A stretch of DNA of 36,732 nt from Methanobrevibacter sp. Lineage in GTDB: Archaea; Methanobacteriota; Methanobacteria; Methanobacteriales; Methanobacteriaceae. Positions 26,400 through 36,300 of this stretch are shown here, in pieces. Below the pieces are notes generated by a model. The model had not been told where the DNA came from. It saw nothing but the letters and a program-made list of their open reading frames with translations, and did not search any database. The position numbers and the translations under genes are program-made. The stretch lies in assembly GCA_017434555.1 (NCBI GenBank), contig JAFRFB010000010.1, positions 1-36,732 of the forward strand. The letters run 5' to 3'. The first letter of the stretch is position 1, and the number at the start of each line of letters is the position of its first letter.

Positions 26400-26830
26400 T
26401 TAACTACTCACAATTTCATTAATATAAGTTTCAAATACATTTAATTAATAGTTAAATTAATTAAAAACCCCAAATTAGCTTTAAAATTATCGCTGAAATA
26501 AGGCACTATTAATTAAGGTCTAACAATATTAAATTACTTTAAATTATTATATATATTTTGTCTTTAATCAAAAAGAATTTATTTTAGAAAGCAATTTTTA
26601 CCACCTAAAGCAATTTTTTTAACCTATTAAAAAATTCTTATTTTAGAAAAAATAACCTCATAAGATTTAAAATTTAATAAATAAGTAATTATAATCTTTT
26701 ATATAAGTTAAACTTAATAATGAAGATGTTAATAGTAATATTAAAGCTTTTTAGAAATTTTTTAAAAAACTTTTCTAAGTCTTTGCTTTTAGCGACACTT
26801 AGAATCAAAAAAAGTTAGTGAGGCTTTATT
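26400..26830. promoter_or_regulatory. Divergent intergenic region between the MreB operon and the sortase operon
   Basis: This 431-base, very AT-rich stretch holds no gene I can support. On the plus side, a TATA box (TTTTATATAAG, about 26697-26707) would start transcription near 26730 and give a leader of about 100 bases. That leader has an imperfect inverted repeat (TTAGAAA...TTTCTAA, 26751-26778) around a TTTTTTAAAAAA core. The ribosome binding site GTGAGG precedes ATG 26831. On the minus side, TATATATAAT (about 26541-26551) and a nearer TTATATTAA (about 26419-26427) could each serve the MreB operon. Confidence 0.45.
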
Positions 26831-27994
26831 ATGAAAAAAGAAAATAAACCGTCCTACCCGAAAGGATTTGGTGAACTGAATGACTTAAAAAATCAAGAAA
26901 TTCCAAGACCGAAACTGAAAGAAAAAGAAGAATTGACTCCCATTGAAAAATTTAATGAGAAATTAAGAACATTATTTAAAGACAAAGGTAACTATAGCGT
27001 CAATGATGAGAAAAAAAGAAAAATCGGAAAAATTATCATGACAATAATCGTCCTGACACTTATCATTTCAGCATACTACTTCCTTATTTATGAACCTGCA
27101 CAGCAGGAGCTGAACGAGGCAAAAACCGCAAAGCTCAATGAACTTCATGGCCTTTACAAAGGACCGATGGCCGATGCAGGGTCTGTTTTTAAAATTGAAG
27201 GCGAAATAAATGATGCAAAAAGCCTTTATGATGTTGAATCCATCAACGTTGAAAAGCAGGCCACCGCAGACTGGAAGAAGTTTCACATTAATGCAATACA
27301 CAGAAACACCGACCAGTTCAACCGGACAATGGAAGTTTATGAAAACAACTCAAGAAACATTATAATGCCCGCTTCAGAAGCAATAGATTTTGTAAACGGA
27401 AATACTGCACATAAACTCTGTGAAGTGACATTTGAAAAGCCGAATACAGTTTCAGTTCCGATACTCGTTTCACGTCTTCAGGCAGGAGCCGGACTTGTAA
27501 ATGTCGGAAGCATTGTGGATATCTATAAAAACAACAACAATAGCTATTTCAATGATTCGGCCGACTTGAATAAAAGTGAAGCCGACGTCAGCGGATGTAC
27601 GGTTTTATCCATCATGAGATATGAGGACAATGGAGAAATTGAATCAGAATATACTAAAGGAAATACAATTGTTCAGGGAAATAACACGAATCCCAATGAA
27701 AACTCACAGACATTTTCCTCAAACGTTCTTGAAATGCTTAAGGGAGCCATAATAAACGGCTATGATGAAAAATCAACCGTGGACATGCTCAACAGCTACG
27801 GAGTTAAGCTGTCAAATTATGAAAGGCAAATCAATTTAGGTGATCTGGATGCTGAATATATGCTTTTGCTTGAAGTGCCGCAGGACAAGGTCAATTTTAT
27901 CATAACAAATATGGACAGCATTGTTCTGACGATTCCAACCACAAAGGCACCATCATGGATGGCAGGTGAAATATCATCAACATATACAGGATAG
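26831..27994 (+). CDS. Membrane-anchored extracytoplasmic protein (DUF515/SAF-like)
   Basis: The 387-residue protein begins with a charged, proline- and lysine-rich cytoplasmic tail of about 62 residues. One membrane helix follows (about 66-87), then a large outside domain with a coiled segment (90-175). At about 205-232 the string V-S-V-P-I-L-V-S-R-L-Q-A-G-A-G-L-V-N-V-G-S-I-V-D-I-Y (given here as single letters of one strand-loop-strand unit) resembles the SAF/CpaB-like part of pilus-assembly proteins. I think it belongs to the methanogen family DUF515. It heads an operon with a sortase 36 bases downstream. A structural or assembly role in surface appendages or the wall is plausible but not demonstrated. 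Confidence 0.7.
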   Translation: MKKENKPSYPKGFGELNDLKNQEIPRPKLKEKEELTPIEKFNEKLRTLFKDKGNYSVNDEKKRKIGKIIMTIIVLTLIISAYYFLIYEPAQQELNEAKTAKLNELHGLYKGPMADAGSVFKIEGEINDAKSLYDVESINVEKQATADWKKFHINAIHRNTDQFNRTMEVYENNSRNIIMPASEAIDFVNGNTAHKLCEVTFEKPNTVSVPILVSRLQAGAGLVNVGSIVDIYKNNNNSYFNDSADLNKSEADVSGCTVLSIMRYEDNGEIESEYTKGNTIVQGNNTNPNENSQTFSSNVLEMLKGAIINGYDEKSTVDMLNSYGVKLSNYERQINLGDLDAEYMLLLEVPQDKVNFIITNMDSIVLTIPTTKAPSWMAGEISSTYTG

Positions 27995-28030
27995 AAAAGT
28001 TATATTAATTATATAAACAAAAATGATACC

Positions 28031-28753
28031 ATGAATAAATCAATTATTTCAACAGCTATTGTAATCATTTGTATTGTAATAATAGGTTTATATGCCGCAG
28101 GAGAGGTAAATTACTTTTCTCACAAAACAGTGACCGAGAAAAACATCACATCTCCGGTAGTAATTATTGATAAAGTCGGAATCAATGAAAAAATCAATAA
28201 TGAAAGCCTATCTTTAGGAGTAATGACTGATGAAAGGTCATCAACCCCTACACATGGGGACGTGGTTCTTTTTGGACACAGGACCCTTCAGGGCTCACCA
28301 TTCCTAAGGCTTAATGAACTTGCAGAGGGAGACACAATTACTCTTGAATGGCCTGAAATCGGTGAGGTAAACTATACTGTTACAAATCAAAAGATAGTGC
28401 CTGCAACATATAAACTGAATTTAAATGAAAGCGGAAATCATATTATGCTTATTACCTGTGACCCAATCGGTTCAACCGCAAACAGACTGATTATTGAAGG
28501 TGAACAGAGTAATGTCAGCGGAATAAATGAAAAGATAGTTCACGACAATCCGAAAGCATCATATGCATGGATTATAAGTGCAGCATTTTTAATTATCGGT
28601 CTGGCAGTTGCATTCATTTATCCGAAAGAGTCAAGAATATATATTCTTGCTAGCGTTTTGATAATATCTGCAATTCTTTTTTACTTCTGTTTCAATCCGA
28701 TATCTTCGCAGATAATCTATGACAACATCATATTCCTGAATGGAGGACTTTAA
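28031..28753 (+). CDS. Archaeal sortase-family transpeptidase
   Basis: Sortases cut a C-terminal signal of surface proteins and join them to the wall or to each other. This 240-residue protein has an N-terminal membrane helix (5-24) and an outside sortase beta-barrel with the full catalytic triad: His83 (L-F-G-H-R-T), Cys143 (L-I-T-C-D-P) and Arg152 (T-A-N-R-L-I). The C-terminus has two more membrane helices (about 176-198 and 202-224), as in class D/E-like archaeal and some bacterial sortases. It follows the DUF515/SAF-like gene, its likely partner or substrate. Its stop abuts the ATG of mptD. The natural substrates are unknown; the DUF11 protein at the end of the window is a candidate. Confidence 0.9.
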   Translation: MNKSIISTAIVIICIVIIGLYAAGEVNYFSHKTVTEKNITSPVVIIDKVGINEKINNESLSLGVMTDERSSTPTHGDVVLFGHRTLQGSPFLRLNELAEGDTITLEWPEIGEVNYTVTNQKIVPATYKLNLNESGNHIMLITCDPIGSTANRLIIEGEQSNVSGINEKIVHDNPKASYAWIISAAFLIIGLAVAFIYPKESRIYILASVLIISAILFYFCFNPISSQIIYDNIIFLNGGL

Positions 28754-29107
28754 ATGGACGTTAATGAAAAATATTTCTCAAACATAACTCCCCGTGAACG
28801 TGCAATATTTGAAGGAGGAATCAGTATGGGCGCCCTCTTTCACCAGTTTGTTGGAACTCCTGTCAATGCCCAGACAAAAGAAGGCCTTGAACGCACAATC
28901 GAGGAATCATTTAAACTTCAGCCTGCAATTGAGGACGTTGAGGTTAAAATCAATTTAACCGACAACACTGAATTCGACTACATTTCACTTTCAGGAGATA
29001 TGCTTGACGTGAGGATTCACACAGTGGTTGATGATGTGCGAGCGGTAATTAGAATAGAGTTTATTGAAGAGCTTAACTATCCTTTGATGTATGTTGAGGA
29101 AATCTAA
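28754..29107 (+). CDS. mptD: Archaeal dihydroneopterin aldolase (MptD)
   Basis: MptD converts 7,8-dihydroneopterin to 6-hydroxymethyl-7,8-dihydropterin and glycolaldehyde, a step to tetrahydromethanopterin, the C1 carrier of methanogens. The 117 residues show the family features [19 protein letters not shown], the [17 protein letters not shown] stretch and the C-terminal E-L-N-Y-P-L-M-Y-V. The ATG follows the sortase stop without a gap. GGAGG (28742-28746) lies within the sortase end, so translation is coupled although the functions look unrelated. The last four bases overlap the end of convergent mfnA, another coenzyme gene. Confidence 0.82.
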   Translation: MDVNEKYFSNITPRERAIFEGGISMGALFHQFVGTPVNAQTKEGLERTIEESFKLQPAIEDVEVKINLTDNTEFDYISLSGDMLDVRIHTVVDDVRAVIRIEFIEELNYPLMYVEEI

Positions 29108-30264
29108 TATAAGCTCTTTAAATCATTTAAAAATTCTTTCAAGTGAGTTTTGGTTACATGGTTCATGAGGACAATTCTTATTGCCTTAGGACAGTTTGCA
29201 ACTGAAACTTTCCACCCATTTATTTTTTCCAATTCATTAGATAATTTTTCAGGACTTTTTTCAGGATGGTTGAACGCCACAATGTTAAGTTCCGGTTCAA
29301 CGATTACTTCATAACCAATTTCTTTTAGAGAATCCCTTAAAAAGTAAGTGTTTTCCATCAGCTCTCGAGCCATTTTTGAATAACCTGATTTTCCGAAATA
29401 CTTTAAAAGAGCATAAGTTGCAACTGTTGAAGCGCCGAGACGTGTTCCGACGATTGTTGACTGTGTCTTTACAGTCAGGTATGGTGAGTCAACAGCCATT
29501 ACTTCAAGATATTCCTTTTTCCTAAATATTATTCCCCCTGCAGGAATAGGTGCAAGGCCCATCTTGTGAGGATCAACGGTTATTGATGAAACTCCATCAA
29601 GCTTAAAATCAAATTCAGGATATTCATATCCGATATTTTTTAGAAACGGTATTGAAAAACCTCCGAATGCCGCATCAACATGGAAAAATATATTGTTTTC
29701 ATAAGCTATTTTTGATATCTCTTCAATCGGGTCTATTAATCCCAGTTCAGTTGTTCCGGCAATTGCAACGATTGCGACCGTTTTATCAGTAATTTTCTTT
29801 TTGATTGAATCCACATCGATTTTATAGTTTTCGTCCAAATCGGCTTCTATGATTTTGAGATTCATCATGTCGGCTGCCTTTTTAAATGAAAAATGAGCGG
29901 AGCGAGGAAGTATTATTTCACCATCTTTAATGCCTTTATAGTTTCTTGCATGGTTTCTTGCAGCCCTTATGGCCATGATATTTGCTTCAGTTCCTCCGGT
30001 TACGATATTACCATAGGCTTTATCCAGATTCAGTAATTTACCAATGATTTGAATTGTCTTATCTTCAGTGGCTTTTGTTCCTTTAAATAATCCGGGGTCC
30101 CCCAGGTTGCTGTCAAGAAACTTTGTATAGACTTTCTTTGCAAAGGGATGTGCTTCTGTACACATTGAGCCTAAGATACGGCCGCTTGAGTATTTTAAAT
30201 CTTCACTTTGAATTGCATCCAATTCCTTTAAAATTTCTTCTTCATCTATTGGTAAATCATTCAT
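29104..30264 (-). CDS. mfnA: L-tyrosine/L-aspartate decarboxylase (MfnA)
   Basis: MfnA is a PLP enzyme that makes tyramine for methanofuran; related archaeal proteins decarboxylate aspartate to beta-alanine for coenzyme A. The PLP lysine is Lys234 in V-D-P-H-K-M-G. The aspartate contacting the pyridine nitrogen is Asp197 in [15 protein letters not shown] (89-95) binds the phosphate. The 386 residues fit the archaeal group II decarboxylase family. The gene is divergent in role from its convergent neighbour mptD, but both supply C1 carriers of methanogenesis. The dual substrate question cannot be settled from sequence alone. Confidence 0.93.
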   Translation of the reverse strand: MNDLPIDEEEILKELDAIQSEDLKYSSGRILGSMCTEAHPFAKKVYTKFLDSNLGDPGLFKGTKATEDKTIQIIGKLLNLDKAYGNIVTGGTEANIMAIRAARNHARNYKGIKDGEIILPRSAHFSFKKAADMMNLKIIEADLDENYKIDVDSIKKKITDKTVAIVAIAGTTELGLIDPIEEISKIAYENNIFFHVDAAFGGFSIPFLKNIGYEYPEFDFKLDGVSSITVDPHKMGLAPIPAGGIIFRKKEYLEVMAVDSPYLTVKTQSTIVGTRLGASTVATYALLKYFGKSGYSKMARELMENTYFLRDSLKEIGYEVIVEPELNIVAFNHPEKSPEKLSNELEKINGWKVSVANCPKAIRIVLMNHVTKTHLKEFLNDLKSLY

Positions 30265-30291
30265 AAAATCATCTGATAACGTTAAAATATT

Positions 30292-30316
30292 AAAAAAAAA
30301 GAAAAAAAGAAAAAAT
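30292..30316 (-). terminator. U-tract terminator of ppsA
   Basis: Read on the minus strand, the ppsA stop is followed at once by AT-rich DNA with three T-runs (TTTTTT-C-TTTTTTT-C-TTTTTTTTT). This is the poly-U pattern that archaeal RNA polymerase uses for termination. No hairpin is present. Confidence 0.6.
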
Positions 30317-32593
30317 TTATTCTAGACGCTTACGGGCAGCTTCTAAAATAATTTTTTGCTCAGCTCTAGCTACAGTTTTTCTAACTTCAGCTATTGCATC
30401 TGCATTGGAACTGACTGAGGTAATTCCAAATTTAACGAGTTTTTCAACGATATGTGGGACACTACCTGCCTGACCGCAGATACTGCATGTAACACCTGCT
30501 TCAGCACATTTTTTAATTGTTCTTTCAATCAATTTCATTACTGCAGGGTGTTCTTCAGTGTAGTGTTTTGCTACAAATTCATTGTTTCTGTCAACTGCAA
30601 GAGTGTATTGGGTTAAATCGTTGGTTCCTAAACTTACAAAGTCAACACCGATTTTTAAGTACTCGTCAATTATGATTGCAGCTGCAGGGATTTCCACCAT
30701 CATACCGAAGTCAACGTCTTTATGTGGTATGAATCCTACTTCAGCACATAACTCCTTAGCCTTAACGAGTTCAGCAGGAGACTGTGATAATGGAATCATG
30801 ATACCAATGTTGGTGTATCCTTTTTCGTGTAATTTTTTAATAGCTTTGAATTCACATTTAAGGATTTCAGGTTGGTCAAGTTCTCTTCTGATACCTCTCC
30901 AACCGAGCATTGGGTTATGTTCACGAGGTTCGTTTTCTCCACCTTCAAGAGTAATGAATTCATCAGTAGGTGCATCGAGGGTTCTGTACCATACAGGTTT
31001 TGGATAGAATGCATCAGCTACAATTTGAACGTTATCAGCAATTGTATCGATTAATTCATCTTCTCTGCCGTCAGCGATGAATTTTCCAGGGTGAATTCCT
31101 GCGGTTAACATTAAGTGTTCGGTTCTTAAAAGACCTACACCGTCTGCACCGGTTGCGGCAGCTCTTTCTGCTGCTTCAGGCATACTTACATTAGCTTTAA
31201 CTTCAGTTACAGTTAAAATTGGTGCTTCAGCTGCTACAGCCTGAGCTTGAGGAGCTTCTTCGCTAACTTCTGTAATACCTTCAAATACTAAACCTTTTTT
31301 ACCGTCTAAGGTAACACCGGTATCTTCTTTTAATGTTTTAGTAGCGTCTCCGGTTCCTACAACACAAGGAATACCTAATTCACGGGAAATGATTGAAGCG
31401 TGACAGGTTACTCCACCTTCATCGGTTACAATACCGCTTGCTCTTCTCATAGCCGGTACCATATCAGGAGTGGTCATTGTTGTAACCATAACGTCTCCGT
31501 CTTCGATTTTATCCAATTCATCGATGTCTAAAACTATTTTAACCAAACCGGTTGCAATACCAGGGCTTGCGCCTAAACCTCTTACCAATACTTCACCGTC
31601 GACACTTGCATCGTCGTCGCCGGCAGGTTCAGCATCTCCCAAGGTTGTGATTGGTCTTGCCTGGAGAAGGAAGAGGTTGTCTCTTTCAAATGCCCATTCG
31701 GTATCCATAGGTTCGCCATAGTGAGCCTGTACTCTTTTACCCATTTCGGTCAATTCTATGAGTTCCTCATCAGACAATACTCTTTCCATTCTTAAGTTTT
31801 CAGGAACGTTTACTTTAATACTGGTTCCGCTTTCGTCGTTGGTATACATTACCTTTTTATCGGAAATTGTAACGTTAATTACTTCGTTGTTTGCTTTGTC
31901 AACCTGATAGTTGTCCGGAGTTACGTCACCGGATACAACTGCTTCACCAAGACCCCAGGATCCTTCAATCAAAGCAATTTCTTCACCGGTTGATGGGTTT
32001 ACGGTAAACATTACACCAGCTTTATCAGCGATTGCCATTTTTTGAACAACAACAGCAATCAATACTTTTGAGTGTTCGAAGTCGTTTTCTTCACGATAGA
32101 AAATTGCTCTTGCTTCGAAAAGGGAAGCCCAACATTTTCTTACGTATTCGATTACTTCTTCATCTCCGCTTACGTGCAAGAAAGTGTCTTGCTGACCTGC
32201 AAAGGAAGCTTCAGGCAAGTCTTCAGCAGTAGCGGATGATCTGATAGCTACATCAGTGTCATCTTCGCCCACTCTTTGACATAACTGATTGTAAGCCTCT
32301 TTAATAAACATGATCATGTCATCAGGAATAGGAGTTTCGATGATAATTGACTTAATTTCTTCAGCAGCTGCTTGAAGAGCTTTAGTATCGTTAATATCAA
32401 TTTTATCTAAAATGTCTAAAACCTTATCATTAATTCCGGTATCTTCCATGAATTTTTGATAAGTTTCTGCAGTTACTACAAAACCTGGCGGTACAGGAAT
32501 ACCTGCTTGTGTTAATTCGCCCAAATTAGCACCTTTACCACCTGCAATTGCAATATCAGATTTGTTTAAATCCTCAAATTTTTGAACATACAT
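30317..32593 (-). CDS. ppsA: Phosphoenolpyruvate synthase (PpsA)
   Basis: PpsA makes phosphoenolpyruvate, AMP and phosphate from pyruvate, ATP and water, the entry to gluconeogenesis. The N-terminal ATP-grasp domain has [10 protein letters not shown] (18-27) and [11 protein letters not shown]. The phosphohistidine domain carries the transferred phosphate on His398 in G-G-V-T-C-H-A-S. The C-terminal pyruvate-binding barrel contains [14 protein letters not shown] and S-I-C-G-Q-A-G. Residues around 438-452 form an Ala/Glu/Pro-rich linker. At 758 residues the protein is of normal length. GAGGTT stands about seven bases before the ATG. It works with gap in the same gluconeogenic direction. Confidence 0.96.
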   Translation of the reverse strand: MYVQKFEDLNKSDIAIAGGKGANLGELTQAGIPVPPGFVVTAETYQKFMEDTGINDKVLDILDKIDINDTKALQAAAEEIKSIIIETPIPDDMIMFIKEAYNQLCQRVGEDDTDVAIRSSATAEDLPEASFAGQQDTFLHVSGDEEVIEYVRKCWASLFEARAIFYREENDFEHSKVLIAVVVQKMAIADKAGVMFTVNPSTGEEIALIEGSWGLGEAVVSGDVTPDNYQVDKANNEVINVTISDKKVMYTNDESGTSIKVNVPENLRMERVLSDEELIELTEMGKRVQAHYGEPMDTEWAFERDNLFLLQARPITTLGDAEPAGDDDASVDGEVLVRGLGASPGIATGLVKIVLDIDELDKIEDGDVMVTTMTTPDMVPAMRRASGIVTDEGGVTCHASIISRELGIPCVVGTGDATKTLKEDTGVTLDGKKGLVFEGITEVSEEAPQAQAVAAEAPILTVTEVKANVSMPEAAERAAATGADGVGLLRTEHLMLTAGIHPGKFIADGREDELIDTIADNVQIVADAFYPKPVWYRTLDAPTDEFITLEGGENEPREHNPMLGWRGIRRELDQPEILKCEFKAIKKLHEKGYTNIGIMIPLSQSPAELVKAKELCAEVGFIPHKDVDFGMMVEIPAAAIIIDEYLKIGVDFVSLGTNDLTQYTLAVDRNNEFVAKHYTEEHPAVMKLIERTIKKCAEAGVTCSICGQAGSVPHIVEKLVKFGITSVSSNADAIAEVRKTVARAEQKIILEAARKRLE

Positions 32594-33253
32594 GAATAAT
32601 AACCTCTTGGTTTTTAAAAATTGAAAAAGTAAAAAACTTAGTCAATAATACTATTATTTTTAAATTCTATATTTAAAATACTTTTTCATGATGATTTTTT
32701 ATTCGTGAAGAGCAATGTGAAAAGCTATTGAATTCTTAAAGAAATGGTTAATAATTTGAGTGATGTTTATATAATATTGCATTTAATTAAAGTTAAAATT
32801 AAGTAAAAAAATTGTTTAGTGAAAAAAGAAAAAAATGCTTTAGGTGATGTAGATGAATACTTAGTTAAAATATACTATCTTTTAACTTCATCAATCATCT
32901 TATCCAAATCAGCCAATACTTCTTATCTTGAATTCAGATATAAATTTATCTTAGTTTTTCTTGATGATTTTATTTTGTAAACTATATTATTATTGATTCT
33001 AAATATAATTGCATCAAAATTATAGCATATTTAATGTTTTAAGCCCTTTTTAGAGTTTAGTGAATATTTTTCACAAAACTTTATATTTCCCCAAAATAAT
33101 TTTTTAAAAGACATACTGACTTCTTTTTTTCAAATTAACATTCACAATAATATTGGAGAAATTCTTTGATAATTAGTCTGCCTAATCAAAAAATAAGATG
33201 TTAAAAAATTTATTAAATGTGGTTTTGATGATTCGGTTAAAAATACTTGGTTT
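32594..33253. other. Gene-poor AT-rich intergenic region upstream of ppsA
   Basis: No intact gene is visible in this stretch. The part next to ppsA should carry its minus-strand promoter; a TATA-like TTTAAATATAGA lies near 32663-32674. An attractive ribosome binding site (TAGGTGATG, 32841-32849) is followed by an ATG whose frame stops after three codons. A possible minus-strand gene fragment at 32875-33030 is listed separately. The rest is AT-rich DNA in which I see nothing. Confidence 0.5.
32875..33030 (-). pseudogene. Possible C-terminal fragment of a lost gene
   Basis: On the minus strand a frame of about 50 codons reads like protein: F-D-A-I-I-F-R-I-N-N-N-I-V-Y-K-I-K, then L-Y-L-N-S-R, one TAA, then E-V-L-A-D-L-D-K-M-I-D-E-V-K-R and a TAG. 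Apart from the single internal stop it has the charge pattern of a normal C-terminal helix. I do not recognise the family. It could be chance in AT-rich DNA. Confidence 0.25.
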
Positions 33254-33288
33254 TGAAAAAAAGTTAAAAGTGAGGGCATTAAGCCCCC
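33254..33288 (-). terminator. Hairpin terminator after the adhesin gene
   Basis: On the minus strand a 6-bp GC-rich stem (GGGGGC / GCCCTC, one G-T pair, five-base loop TTAAT; plus positions 33272-33288) is followed by TTTTAAC and a run of seven T. It lies 18 bases after the adhesin stop codon and stands out in otherwise AT-rich DNA. Confidence 0.65.
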
Positions 33289-33305
33289 TAATTAAAGTTT
33301 TAATT

Positions 33306-36300
33306 TTAGTGTTTACGTCTTCTTAAAGGCACGAGTGCAAAGATAATCAATAACAACATGAATATTGGGTTACCTGTAGCTTTAGTGTCGATAGGGACTT
33401 GTTCAGGCTCTTCAGGCACAACAGGTTCAACGTGAGTTTCATTAATTGAAACACTTGCGTTAGCACTTACGTTTCCTGTCATGTTGGATCCTGCAATAAC
33501 AACATTAGTAACATTTGCAGCTTTAGTAGCGTTACATACAATAGTAAAGCTTACGCTTTCACCAGCAGCGAGAGTGCCGGAGTATATGTATCTATTGCCG
33601 TCTTTAGTCCATCCGTTACCATTGAAACTAATGAATTCCAATGCATCCGGAAGTTCATCTATAACAAAGATGTCTCCAAGAGTACAGTCACCAGTGTTTC
33701 TTACAGTTATAGTGAATACAACTGCATCACCGATGTTGACTGATGCTTTGTCAACGACTTTAGTTACATCGATGCCCGGGACAATTACGACAGTAGTATT
33801 GTTTGAATAAGCTCTTGCAGTAGCATTACTAGTTAAGTTGGATCCTGCAACTACTTCAGGTACAAAGGTACCTCCTCTGGTAGTATCGAAGTATAAAGTG
33901 TAATTTGCAGATTCACCAGGAGCTAATGAAACACCGTATAAGAATCTGTTACCTTCTTTAGTCCACAAGTCACCAGTAAATTCTGTGTATGTTAAACCTT
34001 CAGGGAAGAAGTTATCCACATGGACTGCACCTAATAAACAGTCACCGTCATTTGTAACAACGACAGTGAAACTTACAGGTTGTCCTACGATAACACTAGG
34101 AGTATTAGATATTATACGAACAGTTAAGTTCGGAGTGTAAACTAATACGCTGTCCTGTGCGGTTTTATTTGCTACACCATCGGCACCAGCGGTTATTACA
34201 TTTGTGAAATTGCCTGACACGGTAGTGTTTACGACAACTATTAATTGAACACTTTCACCAACAGCTAAAGAACCGTTATAATAGAACTTGGTTCCATTTA
34301 CAGTCCAGTTAGAGCCGATGAAACTGTCATAAACTAATCCTTCAGGAATTATTTCATCAATGAACAATTCGTTGAGCTCGATATCACCGGTATTTGTAAC
34401 GTTAATTACAAAGCTTGTCTGATTACCGGAGTAAACAAATTCGTCTAAAGCGGTTTTTACAACAGATAAATCCGGACGATTTACGATAACACTTACATTG
34501 CTTTGTTTAACTACAGTTTCTTCTGTACAGTTTACTGTAGCAGTATTGACAAAAGTACCGTTAGTTAAAGCTTCAACAACAATCCATACAGTGTATGATT
34601 CGTTATCAGCAATACAGTCAATATTCCATACTAATTTGTCGCCATCCATAGTGAAAGCTTCACTGTAATCTTTTACTTCAAATGCGGAAGTATCTAAGAT
34701 ATCGCTAATTATAACACCGGTAGCATCTGATATACCATGGTTATAAACGACAATTGTGAAGTTTATAAGTTTTCCAACGATTGTGGAATTGACATCAGAG
34801 ACTTTTATGATTTTTAAATCTGGGTTATATACATCAACTGTAGCATTAGCGGATTTTTCAGTGCTGTTTTCATAACAGGATACGTATACGACATTTGTGA
34901 AATGACTTGACCTGAGTGTTCTAGCTTTGATAGTGAAATCAAATGACTCGTTGATTCCTAAGAACGGAATTACGTAAGTCAAATTACCTTCAACTAATTC
35001 TAAACCTTCAGGAAGAACATCCCTAATTGTAACGTTAGTAGCATTGGAAGGACCTTTATTAGTAACTGTAATGTTAAATGTAGCTATATCACCTATTCCA
35101 TAATCATCTCCATCTACGACTTTAACGACATCCAAATTAACCTCATAATGTGCTTCAACAGTATCGTTACTGTGTTGATTTGTAGGTTCTTCTGTACAGT
35201 TTACAGAAGCGACATTGTCAAATGTACCGTTGGTTTTGACTCTGACTTGTACCCAAGTACTGTAGCTTTGCTCGGAAGCTAAATTGCCAACATACCAAAT
35301 GATGTTTTGACCGTTGCGTACGTAATTACCGCCAGCAGCGATAAATTCGAATGCATCATCCAATACATCTGTAATGTTAACATTTGTTGCTTGAGCTTTA
35401 CCGTGGTTTCTGATATCCACAGTGAAGTTGACTAAATCATTGACGAGCACTGAATGTACATCAGCAGTCTTGTTGATTTTAATATCAGTCGTGAATACTC
35501 CAACTGTAGCGTTTGCAGATTTAACTGTGCTGTTTTCATAACAGGATACGGATACTTCATTTGTGAAGTAGCCTAAACTTGTGGTTTTAGCTTTAACTGT
35601 GAATGTGTAAGTTTCGCCAGGAGCTAATGAAATAACTTGGCTCAAATTACCTTCAACTAATTCTAAACCATCAGGTAATACATCCTCAATAGTAACGTTG
35701 GTAGCATTGGACCTGCCGTTATTGGTAACATCAATAGTGAAAGTCACTTCATCACCAACAATGGTATCAGCAAAGTCAACGACTTTTGTAATGTCTAGGA
35801 CAACGTCATATACAGCTTCAACGGAATCGTTATCTTCCTGTAATGTAGGTTCTTCACTACAGTTTACATAAGCAATGTTATCAAATGTACCGTTAGCTTT
35901 AACTCTGACCTGTACCCAAGTAGTGTAGGTCTGCTCAGGAGCTAAAGATCCGACATTCCAGATGATTTCCTGGCCGTTACGTACGTAATTGCCTCCAGCT
36001 GCAACAAACTCGAATGCATCATCTAAAGTATCATAGATTCTGACATTAGTAGCGCGAAGACCACCGTGATCACGAATAACTATAGTAAAGTTAACCAAAT
36101 CGTTAACGAGTACTGAATTAACGTCAGCGGTCTTGTTGATTTTAATATCAGTTACGAATACTCTGACAGTTGCATTATCTGTTTTGACAGTGTCATTTTC
36201 ATAACATTTTACTGAAACGACATTTGTGAAGTTACCTAACCTTGTGGTTTTAGCTTTAACTGTGAATGTGTAATTAGCGCCACTTTCTAAGAGTTTGAGA

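Noticed and set aside
26751-26778. Inverted repeat TTAGAAA...TTTCTAA in the leader of the DUF515-like gene as a riboswitch
   Set aside because: It is a simple AT-rich stem without conserved motifs of a known riboswitch; I only mention it as part of the intergenic region.
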